Part shown: piece by piece, positions 25,004 to 31,685 of the stretch | Numbering within the stretch: position 1 is the first letter of the stretch | Layout: each line of letters begins with the position of its first letter | Assembly: GCF_002995805.1 (NCBI RefSeq) | Contig: NZ_PVXL01000023.1 | Span: 1-64,000, forward strand | Length of the DNA: 64,000 nucleotides | Source: Neomoorella stamsii | GTDB lineage: Bacteria; Bacillota; DSM-521; Neomoorellales; Neomoorellaceae | Reading direction: 5' to 3' | Position numbers and translations under genes: made by a program | The notes under the pieces: model-generated | Seen by the model: the letters and a program-made list of their open reading frames with translations, nothing else | What the model was told of the DNA's origin: nothing | The model's database searches: none

Positions 25004-25408
25004 TTAAATCTTGAGGTTTTCTTGCGTGGGCAGGCCGTATTGGATGAAATGTCGGTCGTAGGTAAAAGCTAAATCAAATGAGAAACGGGCCATTAAGGCG
25101 AAGCTGGTAGCGTCCGTATAAGAGAAATCTTTATCAGCATATTTTTCGAGAATCCGCCTGGCTTCTCTTTCATCGTGGGCTGAGACCCGTTCCACGGGCC
25201 AGTTGTTAGTCAAAAGCCATTCCCTTGCTTTGGCCGGGTAGGCCCTTGCGGCAATAAGGTTATAAGTTTCAGCCACGATGAAGTTGGAAAGAATTAACAC
25301 CGCACCTTTTTCTGTAAGGTAACGCAGGGTTTTGATTGCCTCAGTGTGACGCTGATCATTTCTCAGGATTAAGGCCGCTATGGCACTGGAATCAACTAAG
25401 ACCCTCAT
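25004..25408 (-). CDS. vapC: VapC-type PIN-domain ribonuclease toxin
   Basis: A 134-residue PIN-domain protein. The acidic catalytic residues are visible: aspartate in VLVDSSAIAALI (residue 5), glutamate in FIVAETYNLIAA (near 45), and aspartates in FSYTDATSFALM and AFTYDRHF near 95-120. VapC toxins cut tRNA or rRNA and are held by a VapB partner. It overlaps the antitoxin gene by 4 bases (ATGA), the usual coupling. Confidence 0.85.
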   Translation of the reverse strand: MRVLVDSSAIAALILRNDQRHTEAIKTLRYLTEKGAVLILSNFIVAETYNLIAARAYPAKAREWLLTNNWPVERVSAHDEREARRILEKYADKDFSYTDATSFALMARFSFDLAFTYDRHFIQYGLPTQENLKI

Positions 25409-25659
25409 GGCTCTTCTCCCAAGTATTTATGTTTGTTAGTAGCCACGTCCTTTTTACCCTCTTTGTCTTCAGCGGAGCCAACGAGCCGCCAGATGCCGTC
25501 GTTAAAGTTAGCAGGGGGGTAGACCGGAGTTTTGCGCAAAATCACGCTATTACCCCGGATTTCGTACATCAGGTAATCGCCGACATCGGCCTGTACGGCT
25601 TTGCGCACCGAGAGGGGAAGAGTTATTTGACCCTTTGGACGGATTCGGATCAGTTCCAT
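25405..25659 (-). CDS. vapB: VapB-type antitoxin with AbrB DNA-binding domain
   Basis: An 84-residue protein beginning MELIRIRPKGQITLPLSVRK, the AbrB/MazE swapped-hairpin fold, with VGDYLMYEIRGNSVIL after it. The C-terminal half is charged and probably wraps the toxin. It represses its own promoter in related systems. The leader before it holds two copies of GTAGGAAA in tandem (plus strand 25674-25689 region). Confidence 0.85.
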   Translation of the reverse strand: MELIRIRPKGQITLPLSVRKAVQADVGDYLMYEIRGNSVILRKTPVYPPANFNDGIWRLVGSAEDKEGKKDVATNKHKYLGEEP

Positions 25660-25709
25660 AGCCTAAACAGCCCCCTTTCCTACTTTCCTACTCAGTACAA
25701 CCTATTTCA

Positions 25710-25739
25710 ATTATAGATTTAATCAAAACTCAGGGTCAA
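25710..25739 (-). promoter_or_regulatory. vapBC promoter
   Basis: Minus strand TTGACC (25739-25734), 18 bases, TATAAT (25715-25710). The expected start is near 25703, about 45 bases before vapB. Confidence 0.75.
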
Positions 25740-25795
25740 GGGCTGATACCAGGGTTAGCAATTATTTTTTAGCATAGGTCGTCAAATAAGATTGC

Positions 25796-25825
25796 TCCCT
25801 GGCCGAAATAGCTAGGGATTTTTTT
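25796..25825 (+). terminator. Intrinsic terminator, target of a group IIC intron
   Basis: TCCCTGGC and GCTAGGGA (25796-25803 and 25811-25818) pair over 8 bp with one G-U, followed by seven T (25819-25825). An upstream piece (25749-25761) can pair instead with 25792-25802, so an attenuator-like switch is possible. The plus-strand transcript it ends is not known. The group IIC intron relic begins at the very next base. Confidence 0.7.
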
Positions 25826-25915
25826 GTGCGCCCGGCATGGGCGTTGACCCGCCGGATGGACCCGCTTGTCCGGTGGTGGGAGGGGACGGGGGCTAGTCGC
25901 ACCCTCCCATACGAT
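25826..25915 (+). mobile_element. Group IIC intron relic, internally deleted
   Basis: The 5' end GTGCGCCCGGCATGGGCG is the start of bacterial group II introns of the IIC class. It is joined directly to what looks like the intron's 3' end: a domain V-like hairpin (about 25849-25877, CCGCCGGAT...CCGGTGGT) and a domain VI-like hairpin (about 25877-25912, GGGAGGGG...CCCTCCC) ending TACGAT. Domains I-IV and the reverse transcriptase are gone, leaving 90 bases. IIC introns insert right after the T run of intrinsic terminators, which is where this one sits. The identification is from memory of the family. Confidence 0.75.
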
Positions 25916-25981
25916 ATTATGAGGGATCATTATAACATATTTACCTTATATCAGAATTTGACCATCACTGGAAAGATTGAG

Positions 25982-26125
25982 CTATTTTTGGTGCTCTTCG
26001 CCATAGGACCTGAGGTGAGGGGCAATTAGCTCCTTCCCAGCCTGCGGAGCGGCCAGCCGGATAACTCCCACGGTGGTAGCGATAACCGCTATTATGGTTA
26101 TGGCAATCTTACGCCAGCGTTTCAT
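25982..26125 (-). CDS. Small single-pass membrane protein, unknown
   Basis: A 47-residue protein from ATG 26125, with AGGAGG 8 bases upstream. It has a basic start (MKRWRK) followed by one hydrophobic segment (IAITIIAVIATTVGVIRLA) and a charged tail. It could be a secreted or membrane peptide. It lies directly after the decayed glycosidase gene on the same strand. No family was recognised. Confidence 0.45.
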   Translation of the reverse strand: MKRWRKIAITIIAVIATTVGVIRLAAPQAGKELIAPHLRSYGEEHQK

Positions 26126-26130
26126 AGGCA

Positions 26131-27242
26131 TTACCTCCTTGGTATTACGGTAACCCTCAACGCACCCCATATCTCACCTGTCACCAAACCTAACCGCCAG
26201 ATGGCGATACCATCAAGGTTGTAGCGCTTGGCGATGCCCACCTTGGTTATAATGCTTTCCGCCATTTTCGTAGGGGCAGAAATACCAAGTATAAGTTTTT
26301 CTGGCGGGACAGAAGCCCTGGCTGTCTCTACAGCCTGCTCGACAAGGCTTACCGGCTCTGGCGTGGATCCGTAGTCGTAGGCCATGATGATAATCCGGTC
26401 AGCAATCTCTCCCAACGCCTTATAATCGTAACCCTTATAGGCGCTGTTGGTACAGTACCGCTTCTCCCATTATACCGTTAACCGCCCTGGTCAGGGCTGC
26501 ATCATTCGCTAACAGGGAAGAAATGGTGCCGTCTCCGCCAGTCACGTAGACGACCATCCCAGCTTTCAAGTTGTACTCCTTAGCGGCTTCTAGCACCTTC
26601 TCCCACCCGTCCTTTGCCAGCCAGTCCTGCTCCTGGTCAGGAGGTTGCCATCTTTGTCCAGGCTGTACCAGCCTAACACCAGTTGCCTACCATATCGGTA
26701 TTTTATGCGGAATGTTCCGGGTAGGACTTCCCAAAGAGGTTGGTCTAACTGCTGGTTTTGCTGTCGCCCAGGGCATAGAAGCCAATTACCGTTATCTCTC
26801 TGGGCGGGGAGGTAATCCTCACCCCGTTAAGGGAGTTATCTCATTCCACTTCACAGTTGAAGGCTTTGCTGAAGAACCGCAGCGGTATCAGTGTCCGGCC
26901 GCCAAGGATTTGAGGGGGAACGTCCAAAGGCATAGGGCTTTCGTTGCGGTAGGCGGTCTTGTTGCCAATCCGGAGCCGGAGAGAGGTTTTCCCGTTGGTA
27001 GCATTGAACGTTTAGGTGCTACTGTCCCAGGTAACCTTTACGCTCAACGCTTCCGCTGTGGCGCGGAAGGGAACCAGGGTGCGCCCGTTCTGGATAACCG
27101 GCTGCACGTCAAAGATAACCGGCAGCCCGTCAATCAGGAATGGAATTTCCTGCTGTTCTTGAGCGAAGGCCGGCAGCGCGAAACCGCTGGCCAGCATAAC
27201 CACAGAAATGAGAGTAATAAAGAGTAACCGTTTCATTTTCAA
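26131..27242 (-). pseudogene. Decayed exported protein: copper-amine-oxidase-like domain plus GH18 domain
   Basis: The gene starts well (ribosome site AGGAGG, signal peptide MKMKRLLFITLISVVMLASG, then a copper amine oxidase N-terminal domain: RTLVPFRATAEAL, then after a TAA at about 27014 GGRTLIPLRFFSKAF). More stops follow, then at least two frame changes. The remaining pieces match a spore-type GH18 glycosidase (GWYSLDKDGNLL, ALGEIADRIIIMAYDYGS, EKLILGISAP, AIWRLGLV). The catalytic DxxDxDxE segment is deleted. Related intact proteins are cell-wall or spore hydrolases with these two domains. Confidence 0.8.
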
Positions 27243-27381
27243 CCTCCTGCAATGGTAGTGTCAAATGTCATCGCATTGACAGGAAACAGGTAACTTTTTC
27301 GCCGTTAGGGCTGGCAATTTCTCCCTTTCTCACAGAATTTCGTCGTACGGGTCTTACCCTTCATCCAGCTCGAAACCGATT
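27243..27381. other. Short region without a gene
   Basis: About 140 bases upstream of the decayed gene and before the permease remnant. I see no gene, clear promoter or strong hairpin. Confidence 0.5.
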
Positions 27382-27447
27382 TACCGCAGGGATATTATCG
27401 TCCTGCTGGTGGCTGCTGCCTGTCTGTTTAACAGGCGTGATATTTAA
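27382..27447 (+). pseudogene. C-terminal remnant of a second ABC-2 permease
   Basis: The last codons read YRRDIIVLLVAAACLFNRRDI and a TAA at 27445-27447. They align with the end of the intact permease at 23369-24244 (IVILLSVAVCIFNRRDV). Only this tail remains. It is followed by a strong terminator, presumably the original end of that operon. Confidence 0.7.
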
Positions 27448-27537
27448 ACCCCACCAATACCCCGGAGTAAAAGGGCCAATTGGAAGAGGACATTCTGGCT
27501 TAAGGGGAAGCAGGGTTGTCAACAATAAACCTTGGAC

Positions 27538-27577
27538 AAAAGGCCTCGCCTCTGGTAAATTAGAGGGGAGGCCTTTT
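27538..27577 (+). terminator. Strong terminator before ftsY
   Basis: Arms 27538-27553 and 27562-27577 pair at 15 of 16 positions, with an 8-base loop and a TTTT end that belongs to the stem. Its A-rich left arm makes it usable in both directions. The first 16 bases (from 27536) recur at 24301. Confidence 0.8.
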
Positions 27578-27602
27578 GACGTTTGCGCAAGGGGGATTAC
27601 CA

Positions 27603-28538
27603 TTGAGCCTTTTCAGCAAGCTTAAAGAAGGTTTAAATAAGACGCGGCAGAATTTGACCCAACGGCTGGGTGCTTTGCTGGCCGCCAGCAGCCGCCTGGA
27701 TGACGATTTCTTTGACGAGCTGGAGGAAATATTGCTGACGGCCGATGTCGGCGCCAAAACCAGCCTGGAACTGGTGGAGAGGCTGCGCCAGGAGGTCAAG
27801 GCCCGCAAGATAACCGACCCGGCCGCAGTAGGTACTTTTTTGCAAGAGGAAGTTACCCGGCTGCTGGGAGAAGAGGTGCCCCGTTTAAGCTGGGCGCCGT
27901 CACCGCCGACGGTGATCCTGGTGGTGGGGGTCAACGGCGCCGGCAAGACGACGACCATCGGCAAGCTGGCCTACCAGTTGGGCCGAGAAGGGAAAAAAGT
28001 AATCCTGGCGGCAGCCGATACCTTCCGGGCTGCGGCCGGCGAACAGCTGGCCATCTGGGCCGAGCGGGCCGGGGCCAGTTTAATCCGCCACCAGGCCGGG
28101 GCCGACCCGGCGGCAGTAGTTTACGATGCTTTACAGTCGGCCCGCAACCGCCGCGCGGACGTGGTGCTGGTGGATACGGCCGGCCGCCTGCAGACTAAAA
28201 CCAACCTGATGGAAGAATTAAAGAAAATCCGCCGGGTGATTGAACGGGAACTGCCGGGGGCGCCCCATGAGGTGCTCCTGGTCCTGGACGCCACTACCGG
28301 CCAGAATGCCCTGTCCCAGGCCAGGCTCTTCAGCGAGGCGGTGGGCGTGACCGGTATCGTCCTGACCAAGCTCGACGGTACGGCAAAGGGCGGCGTGGTC
28401 CTGGCCATCGCGGCTGAAATGGGGATCCCGGTCAAGCTGGTCGGCCTGGGCGAAGGCCTGGACGATCTAAGGGAATTTCAACCCCGGGACTTTGCCGCCG
28501 CCTTATTCAGCGGCCTGGCAGGGGAGAAGGAGGAATAA
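27603..28538 (+). CDS. ftsY: Signal recognition particle receptor FtsY
   Basis: A 311-residue SRP GTPase. Its NG domain shows [15 protein letters not shown] near residue 105, the DTAGRLQTK motif near 190, and [10 protein letters not shown] near 250. There is almost no acidic A domain, as in many Gram-positives. It docks SRP-ribosome complexes at the membrane. TTG 27603 is chosen because AAGGGGG lies 7 bases upstream; a TTG at 27576 lies in the terminator. The usual neighbour smc is 6.8 kb upstream. Confidence 0.97.
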   Translation: MSLFSKLKEGLNKTRQNLTQRLGALLAASSRLDDDFFDELEEILLTADVGAKTSLELVERLRQEVKARKITDPAAVGTFLQEEVTRLLGEEVPRLSWAPSPPTVILVVGVNGAGKTTTIGKLAYQLGREGKKVILAAADTFRAAAGEQLAIWAERAGASLIRHQAGADPAAVVYDALQSARNRRADVVLVDTAGRLQTKTNLMEELKKIRRVIERELPGAPHEVLLVLDATTGQNALSQARLFSEAVGVTGIVLTKLDGTAKGGVVLAIAAEMGIPVKLVGLGEGLDDLREFQPRDFAAALFSGLAGEKEE

Positions 28539-28543
28539 ATTCC

Positions 28544-29830
28544 ATGGGCAAAATTTTAATCAAGGATTGTACCATTGTCCCAATTAGCGGTCCGGTAATT
28601 GAGGAGGGGGTCATCGCCATTAATGATGACCGCCTCCATTATGTCGGCCCGGCAGGAGGGTTGCCGCCAGGCTGGCAGGCAGACACCATTATTGAGGCCG
28701 GAGATAAGGTGGCCCTGCCGGGGCTGGTCAACAGCCACACCCACGCGGCCATGACACTGCTCAGGAGTTTCGCCGACGATCTCCCCCTGAAACAGTGGCT
28801 GGAAGAAAAGATCTGGCCCCGGGAAGCAAAGCTCGAGCGGGAGGATATTTACTGGGGCACCAAACTGGCCCTGCTGGAAATGATCCGCTCCGGTACCACC
28901 ACCTTTGCCGATATGTATTTCCACATGGATGCCGTAGCCGAAGCAGTAGTGGAAGCCGGCCTGCGGGCCTGCCTCAGCCAGGGGCTCATTGGCTTCCAGG
29001 ACAGCGGCGGCCAGCGCCTGGCCACCGGTGTCAGCCTGGTGAAAGAGTGGCATGGTGCCGGTGACGGCCGGGTTACCACTATGCTGGGCCCCCATGCCCC
29101 CTATACCTGCCCGCCGGAATACCTTAGTAAAGTAGCCGACACGGCAGCCGGGCTCGGTGTAGGGCTACATATCCACCTGGCGGAAACTAAGGAAGAAGTG
29201 GAGAATGTCCGCGCCCAGTACGGCTACACCCCGGTAGCCCTGGCCGCTAAACTGGGCCTGTTTGAACTACCGACCCTGGCGGCCCACTGTGTCCATTTGA
29301 CCGCAGAAGAAATTGCCCTCCTGGCAGAAAAAAAAGTGGGGGTGGCCCACTGCCCCGAGAGCAACCTGAAGCTGGCCAGCGGCGTGGCCCCGGTGGCTGA
29401 AATGCTGGCCGCCGGCGTCAATGTGGCCATCGGCACCGACGGCGCTGCCAGCAATAATAACCTGGACATGGTGGCCGAAATGCGTACTTGCGCCTTACTG
29501 GCCAAAGGGATCACCGGTGACCCCACGGTAGTTCCCGCCCACCAGGTCGTGATCATGGCCACCCTGAACGGTGCCAGGGCCTTAGGCCTGGAAAAGGAGA
29601 TTGGCACCCTGGAGACCGGGAAAAAAGCCGACCTGATCCTGATAAACAAGCACCAGCCCCACTTAATGCCGCCCCATGATGTGGAGGCAAACCTGGTTTA
29701 TGCCGCCCGGGGAAGCGATGTAGATACGGTGATTGTTAACGGAAAAATTCTCATGGCCGCCGGGGAAGTAAAGACCCTGGATGCCGGAGAAATTTACGGG
29801 CAGGTAACTAAGAGGTCCAGTAAAGGGTAA
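28544..29830 (+). CDS. mtaD: Methylthioadenosine/S-adenosylhomocysteine deaminase (amidohydrolase)
   Basis: A 428-residue amidohydrolase of the MtaD/SsnA group. Metal ligands appear in LPGLVNSHTHAAM (near residue 66), a histidine in HIHLAETKEE (near 208), AAHCVHLT and the aspartate in IGTDGAASNNN (near 304). It deaminates 5'-methylthioadenosine, S-adenosylhomocysteine or adenosine. It starts 6 bases after ftsY. Its stop codon lies in the U-tract region of a riboswitch transcript made from the other strand, so transcription of the two may interfere. Confidence 0.85.
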   Translation: MGKILIKDCTIVPISGPVIEEGVIAINDDRLHYVGPAGGLPPGWQADTIIEAGDKVALPGLVNSHTHAAMTLLRSFADDLPLKQWLEEKIWPREAKLEREDIYWGTKLALLEMIRSGTTTFADMYFHMDAVAEAVVEAGLRACLSQGLIGFQDSGGQRLATGVSLVKEWHGAGDGRVTTMLGPHAPYTCPPEYLSKVADTAAGLGVGLHIHLAETKEEVENVRAQYGYTPVALAAKLGLFELPTLAAHCVHLTAEEIALLAEKKVGVAHCPESNLKLASGVAPVAEMLAAGVNVAIGTDGAASNNNLDMVAEMRTCALLAKGITGDPTVVPAHQVVIMATLNGARALGLEKEIGTLETGKKADLILINKHQPHLMPPHDVEANLVYAARGSDVDTVIVNGKILMAAGEVKTLDAGEIYGQVTKRSSKG

Positions 29831-29833
29831 AAA

Positions 29834-29997
29834 AATTCCACCTCCTTCCACGCCTACGAGGTTAGCTGCCGGGTGCGGACCAAGGATGGCCCTACCCAGC
29901 ACTCAGATTTCTGAGTGCTGGGATTAACCCCTTTGAACTGGTTCCCCCGTTTCCCACCGAGGAAATTCGGCGATCTGGTGGAAGAAAGGATGGAATT
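29834..29997 (-). ncRNA. c-di-AMP riboswitch (ydaO/yuaA class), orphan
   Basis: The minus strand carries the conserved pieces of the ydaO aptamer in order: CGGGGGAACCA, GGGGTTAATCC, a variable hairpin (12-bp stem, arms 29922-29911 and 29906-29895), GGGTAGGGC, CACCCGGCAGC, and CAGCTAACCTCGTAGGCGT. The closing helix pairs 29983-29978 with 29851-29846 and is extended by 29997-29991 with 29840-29834, followed at once by seven T. The aptamer itself therefore looks like the terminator. No minus-strand gene lies downstream for more than 2.5 kb; read-through would be antisense to mtaD. It has its own promoter. Confidence 0.88.
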
Positions 29998-30009
29998 GAT
30001 GGCATTTTT

Positions 30010-30038
30010 ATTGTAGCATGAAGGTCCTATTTTGTTAA
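30010..30038 (-). promoter_or_regulatory. Promoter of the riboswitch transcript
   Basis: Minus strand TTAACA (30038-30033), 17 bases ending TGC, TACAAT (30015-30010). The expected start is near 30003, giving a transcript of about 170 bases. Confidence 0.7.
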
Positions 30039-30122
30039 CATAAAACTTAATGGTAAAACCAAATATTTTTTTCCAGGACCAATTTCAGGTTTCCTTGATT
30101 TCAATCCGGGGGGGAGCAACCT

Positions 30123-31061
30123 GTGGAATACCGCCAGCTAGGTAATACAGGGATGAGGGTTTCCGAGCTATGTTTCGGCGCTCTGCCCATGGGGCCGCGC
30201 CAGAAAAATTTAGATGTAGACAACTGCACCAGGATTATCAAAAAAGCCCTGGGGGGCGGGGTTAATTTCATCGATACGGCTCAAATTTATGAAACCTATG
30301 AGCCTATCCAGAGGGCCATTCACGCCTATGGCGGTGAAGTAATTATCGCCACCAAGTCCACAGCTGTCACCTATGAGGATATGGAGCAGGCTGTAGAGGA
30401 CGCCCGGGAGAAGCTCCAGCTGGATTATATCCATATTTTCCACCTGCATGCCGCCCGGGCAACGGAGCGAATTTTTGAGGAAAGGGCGGGTGCTTTGCGC
30501 TGTCTCCTGGATGCCAGGGAGAAAGGGCTTATCGGGGCTGTAGGTATTTCCACCCACGGCGTGGCGGCCGTGCGGAAAGCGGCTACCGAAAAAGAAATAG
30601 ATGTTATCTTTCCCCTGGTAAATATCAAGGGCATGGGCATCATTGACGGCAGCCGCGAAGACATGCTGGCCGCCATCGCTGAAGCCGTAGCTGCCGGGAA
30701 GGGGGTTTACCTGATGAAGGCCCTGGCGGGGGGCAACCTGCTGGACAACTACCAGGAGGCCATGGCCTTTGCTCGCCGGGTACCGGGTATTGCTGCCGTA
30801 GCCGTAGGCATGGTCAGCGAGGCGGAGGTGGATTACAACCTGCGCTACTTTAACGGCGAAGACCCGGGGACAATACAAACTGCCGCCAAGGAATTTACTG
30901 TGGTAGAGAGTGTCTGTATAGGCGATGGCGCCTGTCTTAAGGCCTGCACCAACGACGCCATAACTATGGTTAACGGTAAGGCCAGGATAAACCGCGCTAA
31001 GTGCCTCCTCTGCGGCTACTGCACCGAGGTGTGCCCGCAGTTTGCCATCAGGATGATATAG
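30123..31061 (+). CDS. Aldo/keto reductase with C-terminal ferredoxin domain
   Basis: A 312-residue protein. Residues 1-255 form an aldo/keto reductase barrel (MEYRQLGNTGMRVSELCFGA, NFIDTAQIYETYEP with the catalytic tyrosine, then a lysine in VIIATKS). The last 55 residues hold a ferredoxin-like end: CLLCGYCTEVCP is a clear [4Fe-4S] motif, while the first one (CIGDGACLKAC) is atypical. Such fusions are common in anaerobes and may couple reduction to ferredoxin; the substrate is unknown. GTG 30123 follows a GGGGGGGAG site. It is divergent from the riboswitch transcript. Confidence 0.87.
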   Translation: MEYRQLGNTGMRVSELCFGALPMGPRQKNLDVDNCTRIIKKALGGGVNFIDTAQIYETYEPIQRAIHAYGGEVIIATKSTAVTYEDMEQAVEDAREKLQLDYIHIFHLHAARATERIFEERAGALRCLLDAREKGLIGAVGISTHGVAAVRKAATEKEIDVIFPLVNIKGMGIIDGSREDMLAAIAEAVAAGKGVYLMKALAGGNLLDNYQEAMAFARRVPGIAAVAVGMVSEAEVDYNLRYFNGEDPGTIQTAAKEFTVVESVCIGDGACLKACTNDAITMVNGKARINRAKCLLCGYCTEVCPQFAIRMI

Positions 31062-31077
31062 TGTCAAAGTCCTGCCC

Positions 31078-31106
31078 TTGACACCTCCAGGAATGTGCCC
31101 TATAAT
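31078..31106 (+). promoter_or_regulatory. Consensus vegetative promoter of ylxM-ffh
   Basis: TTGACA (31078-31083), 17 bases, TATAAT (31101-31106): a perfect consensus promoter. The -35 is part of an inverted repeat GTGTCAA (31061-31067) and TTGACAC (31078-31084). The expected start (about 31113) falls at the GTG start codons of ylxM. Confidence 0.85.
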
Positions 31107-31111
31107 TTTTT

Positions 31112-31492
31112 TTGGTGGTGCTCATGCTCGACGAGCTGGCCCGGGTGGCGCGCCTCTATGATTTTTACGGCCCTCTCCTCACCCCCAAGCAGAGGCACTG
31201 GCTGGAACTCCACTACCACCACGACCTTTCCCTGGGGGAGATAGCCGATGAAGAGGGGATCAGCCGCCAGGCCGTTTATGACGGCCTGCAGCGGGCCGTC
31301 AAAGCACTGGAGAATTATGAAGCCCGTCTGGGTTACCTGCAGCGGGATCTGGCCCTGCGGGAGCAGCTGGCAGCAGCTATCAGACACCTGGAAAGCTACC
31401 GCCGGAGTGGTTGTGAGGGAGAGCTGGCGGAGGCCGGCCAGATCCTGAAGAGACTCCTGGATCTGCCAGAAGGCAGTATAGGGAAAAATTAA
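31112..31492 (+). CDS. ylxM: YlxM, SRP-associated putative DNA-binding protein
   Basis: About 122-126 residues of the UPF0122 family. LARVARLYDFYGPLLTPKQR opens it, and LSLGEIADEEGISRQAVYDGL is a sigma-region-4-like helix-turn-helix. YlxM proteins precede ffh in Gram-positives and modulate SRP GTPase activity in Streptococcus. Possible starts are GTG 31112, GTG 31115 and ATG 31124. The promoter position suggests the mRNA has almost no leader, so one of the GTG codons may be used without a ribosome site. Confidence 0.9.
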   Translation: MVVLMLDELARVARLYDFYGPLLTPKQRHWLELHYHHDLSLGEIADEEGISRQAVYDGLQRAVKALENYEARLGYLQRDLALREQLAAAIRHLESYRRSGCEGELAEAGQILKRLLDLPEGSIGKN

Positions 31493-31685
31493 GCAAGGCG
31501 CTGGTTATCCTTCTGCGAGCTAGTAATATATCGTGGGGTATTTTAATTTTATTTTATTTTACTATCGTCCATAAAACGGAGATGGAGCGGTGATGGTAGG
31601 GAGAGGGGCCGGGGTGACCGGTTAAGTAACATTTAACTTGGATAACTCGTGACCCGGAAAATCAGTAACCAAGGGGGTGGAACAG

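Noticed and set aside
25826-26029. 67-codon plus-strand frame with a GTG start
   Set aside because: Its first 30 codons are the group II intron relic; no ribosome site and no homology.
26571-27227. 218-codon open frame on the plus strand
   Set aside because: It lies opposite the decayed copper-amine-oxidase/GH18 gene, which explains the coding-like composition; its translation resembles nothing.
29663-29902. 79-codon minus-strand frame downstream of the riboswitch
   Set aside because: It starts inside the aptamer and continues antisense to mtaD without a ribosome site; it cannot be the regulated gene on present evidence.
31493-31685. Possible 4.5S (SRP) RNA gene before ffh
   Set aside because: The gap is AT-rich with only a small hairpin and lacks the conserved SRP Alu/S-domain tetraloop sequences.
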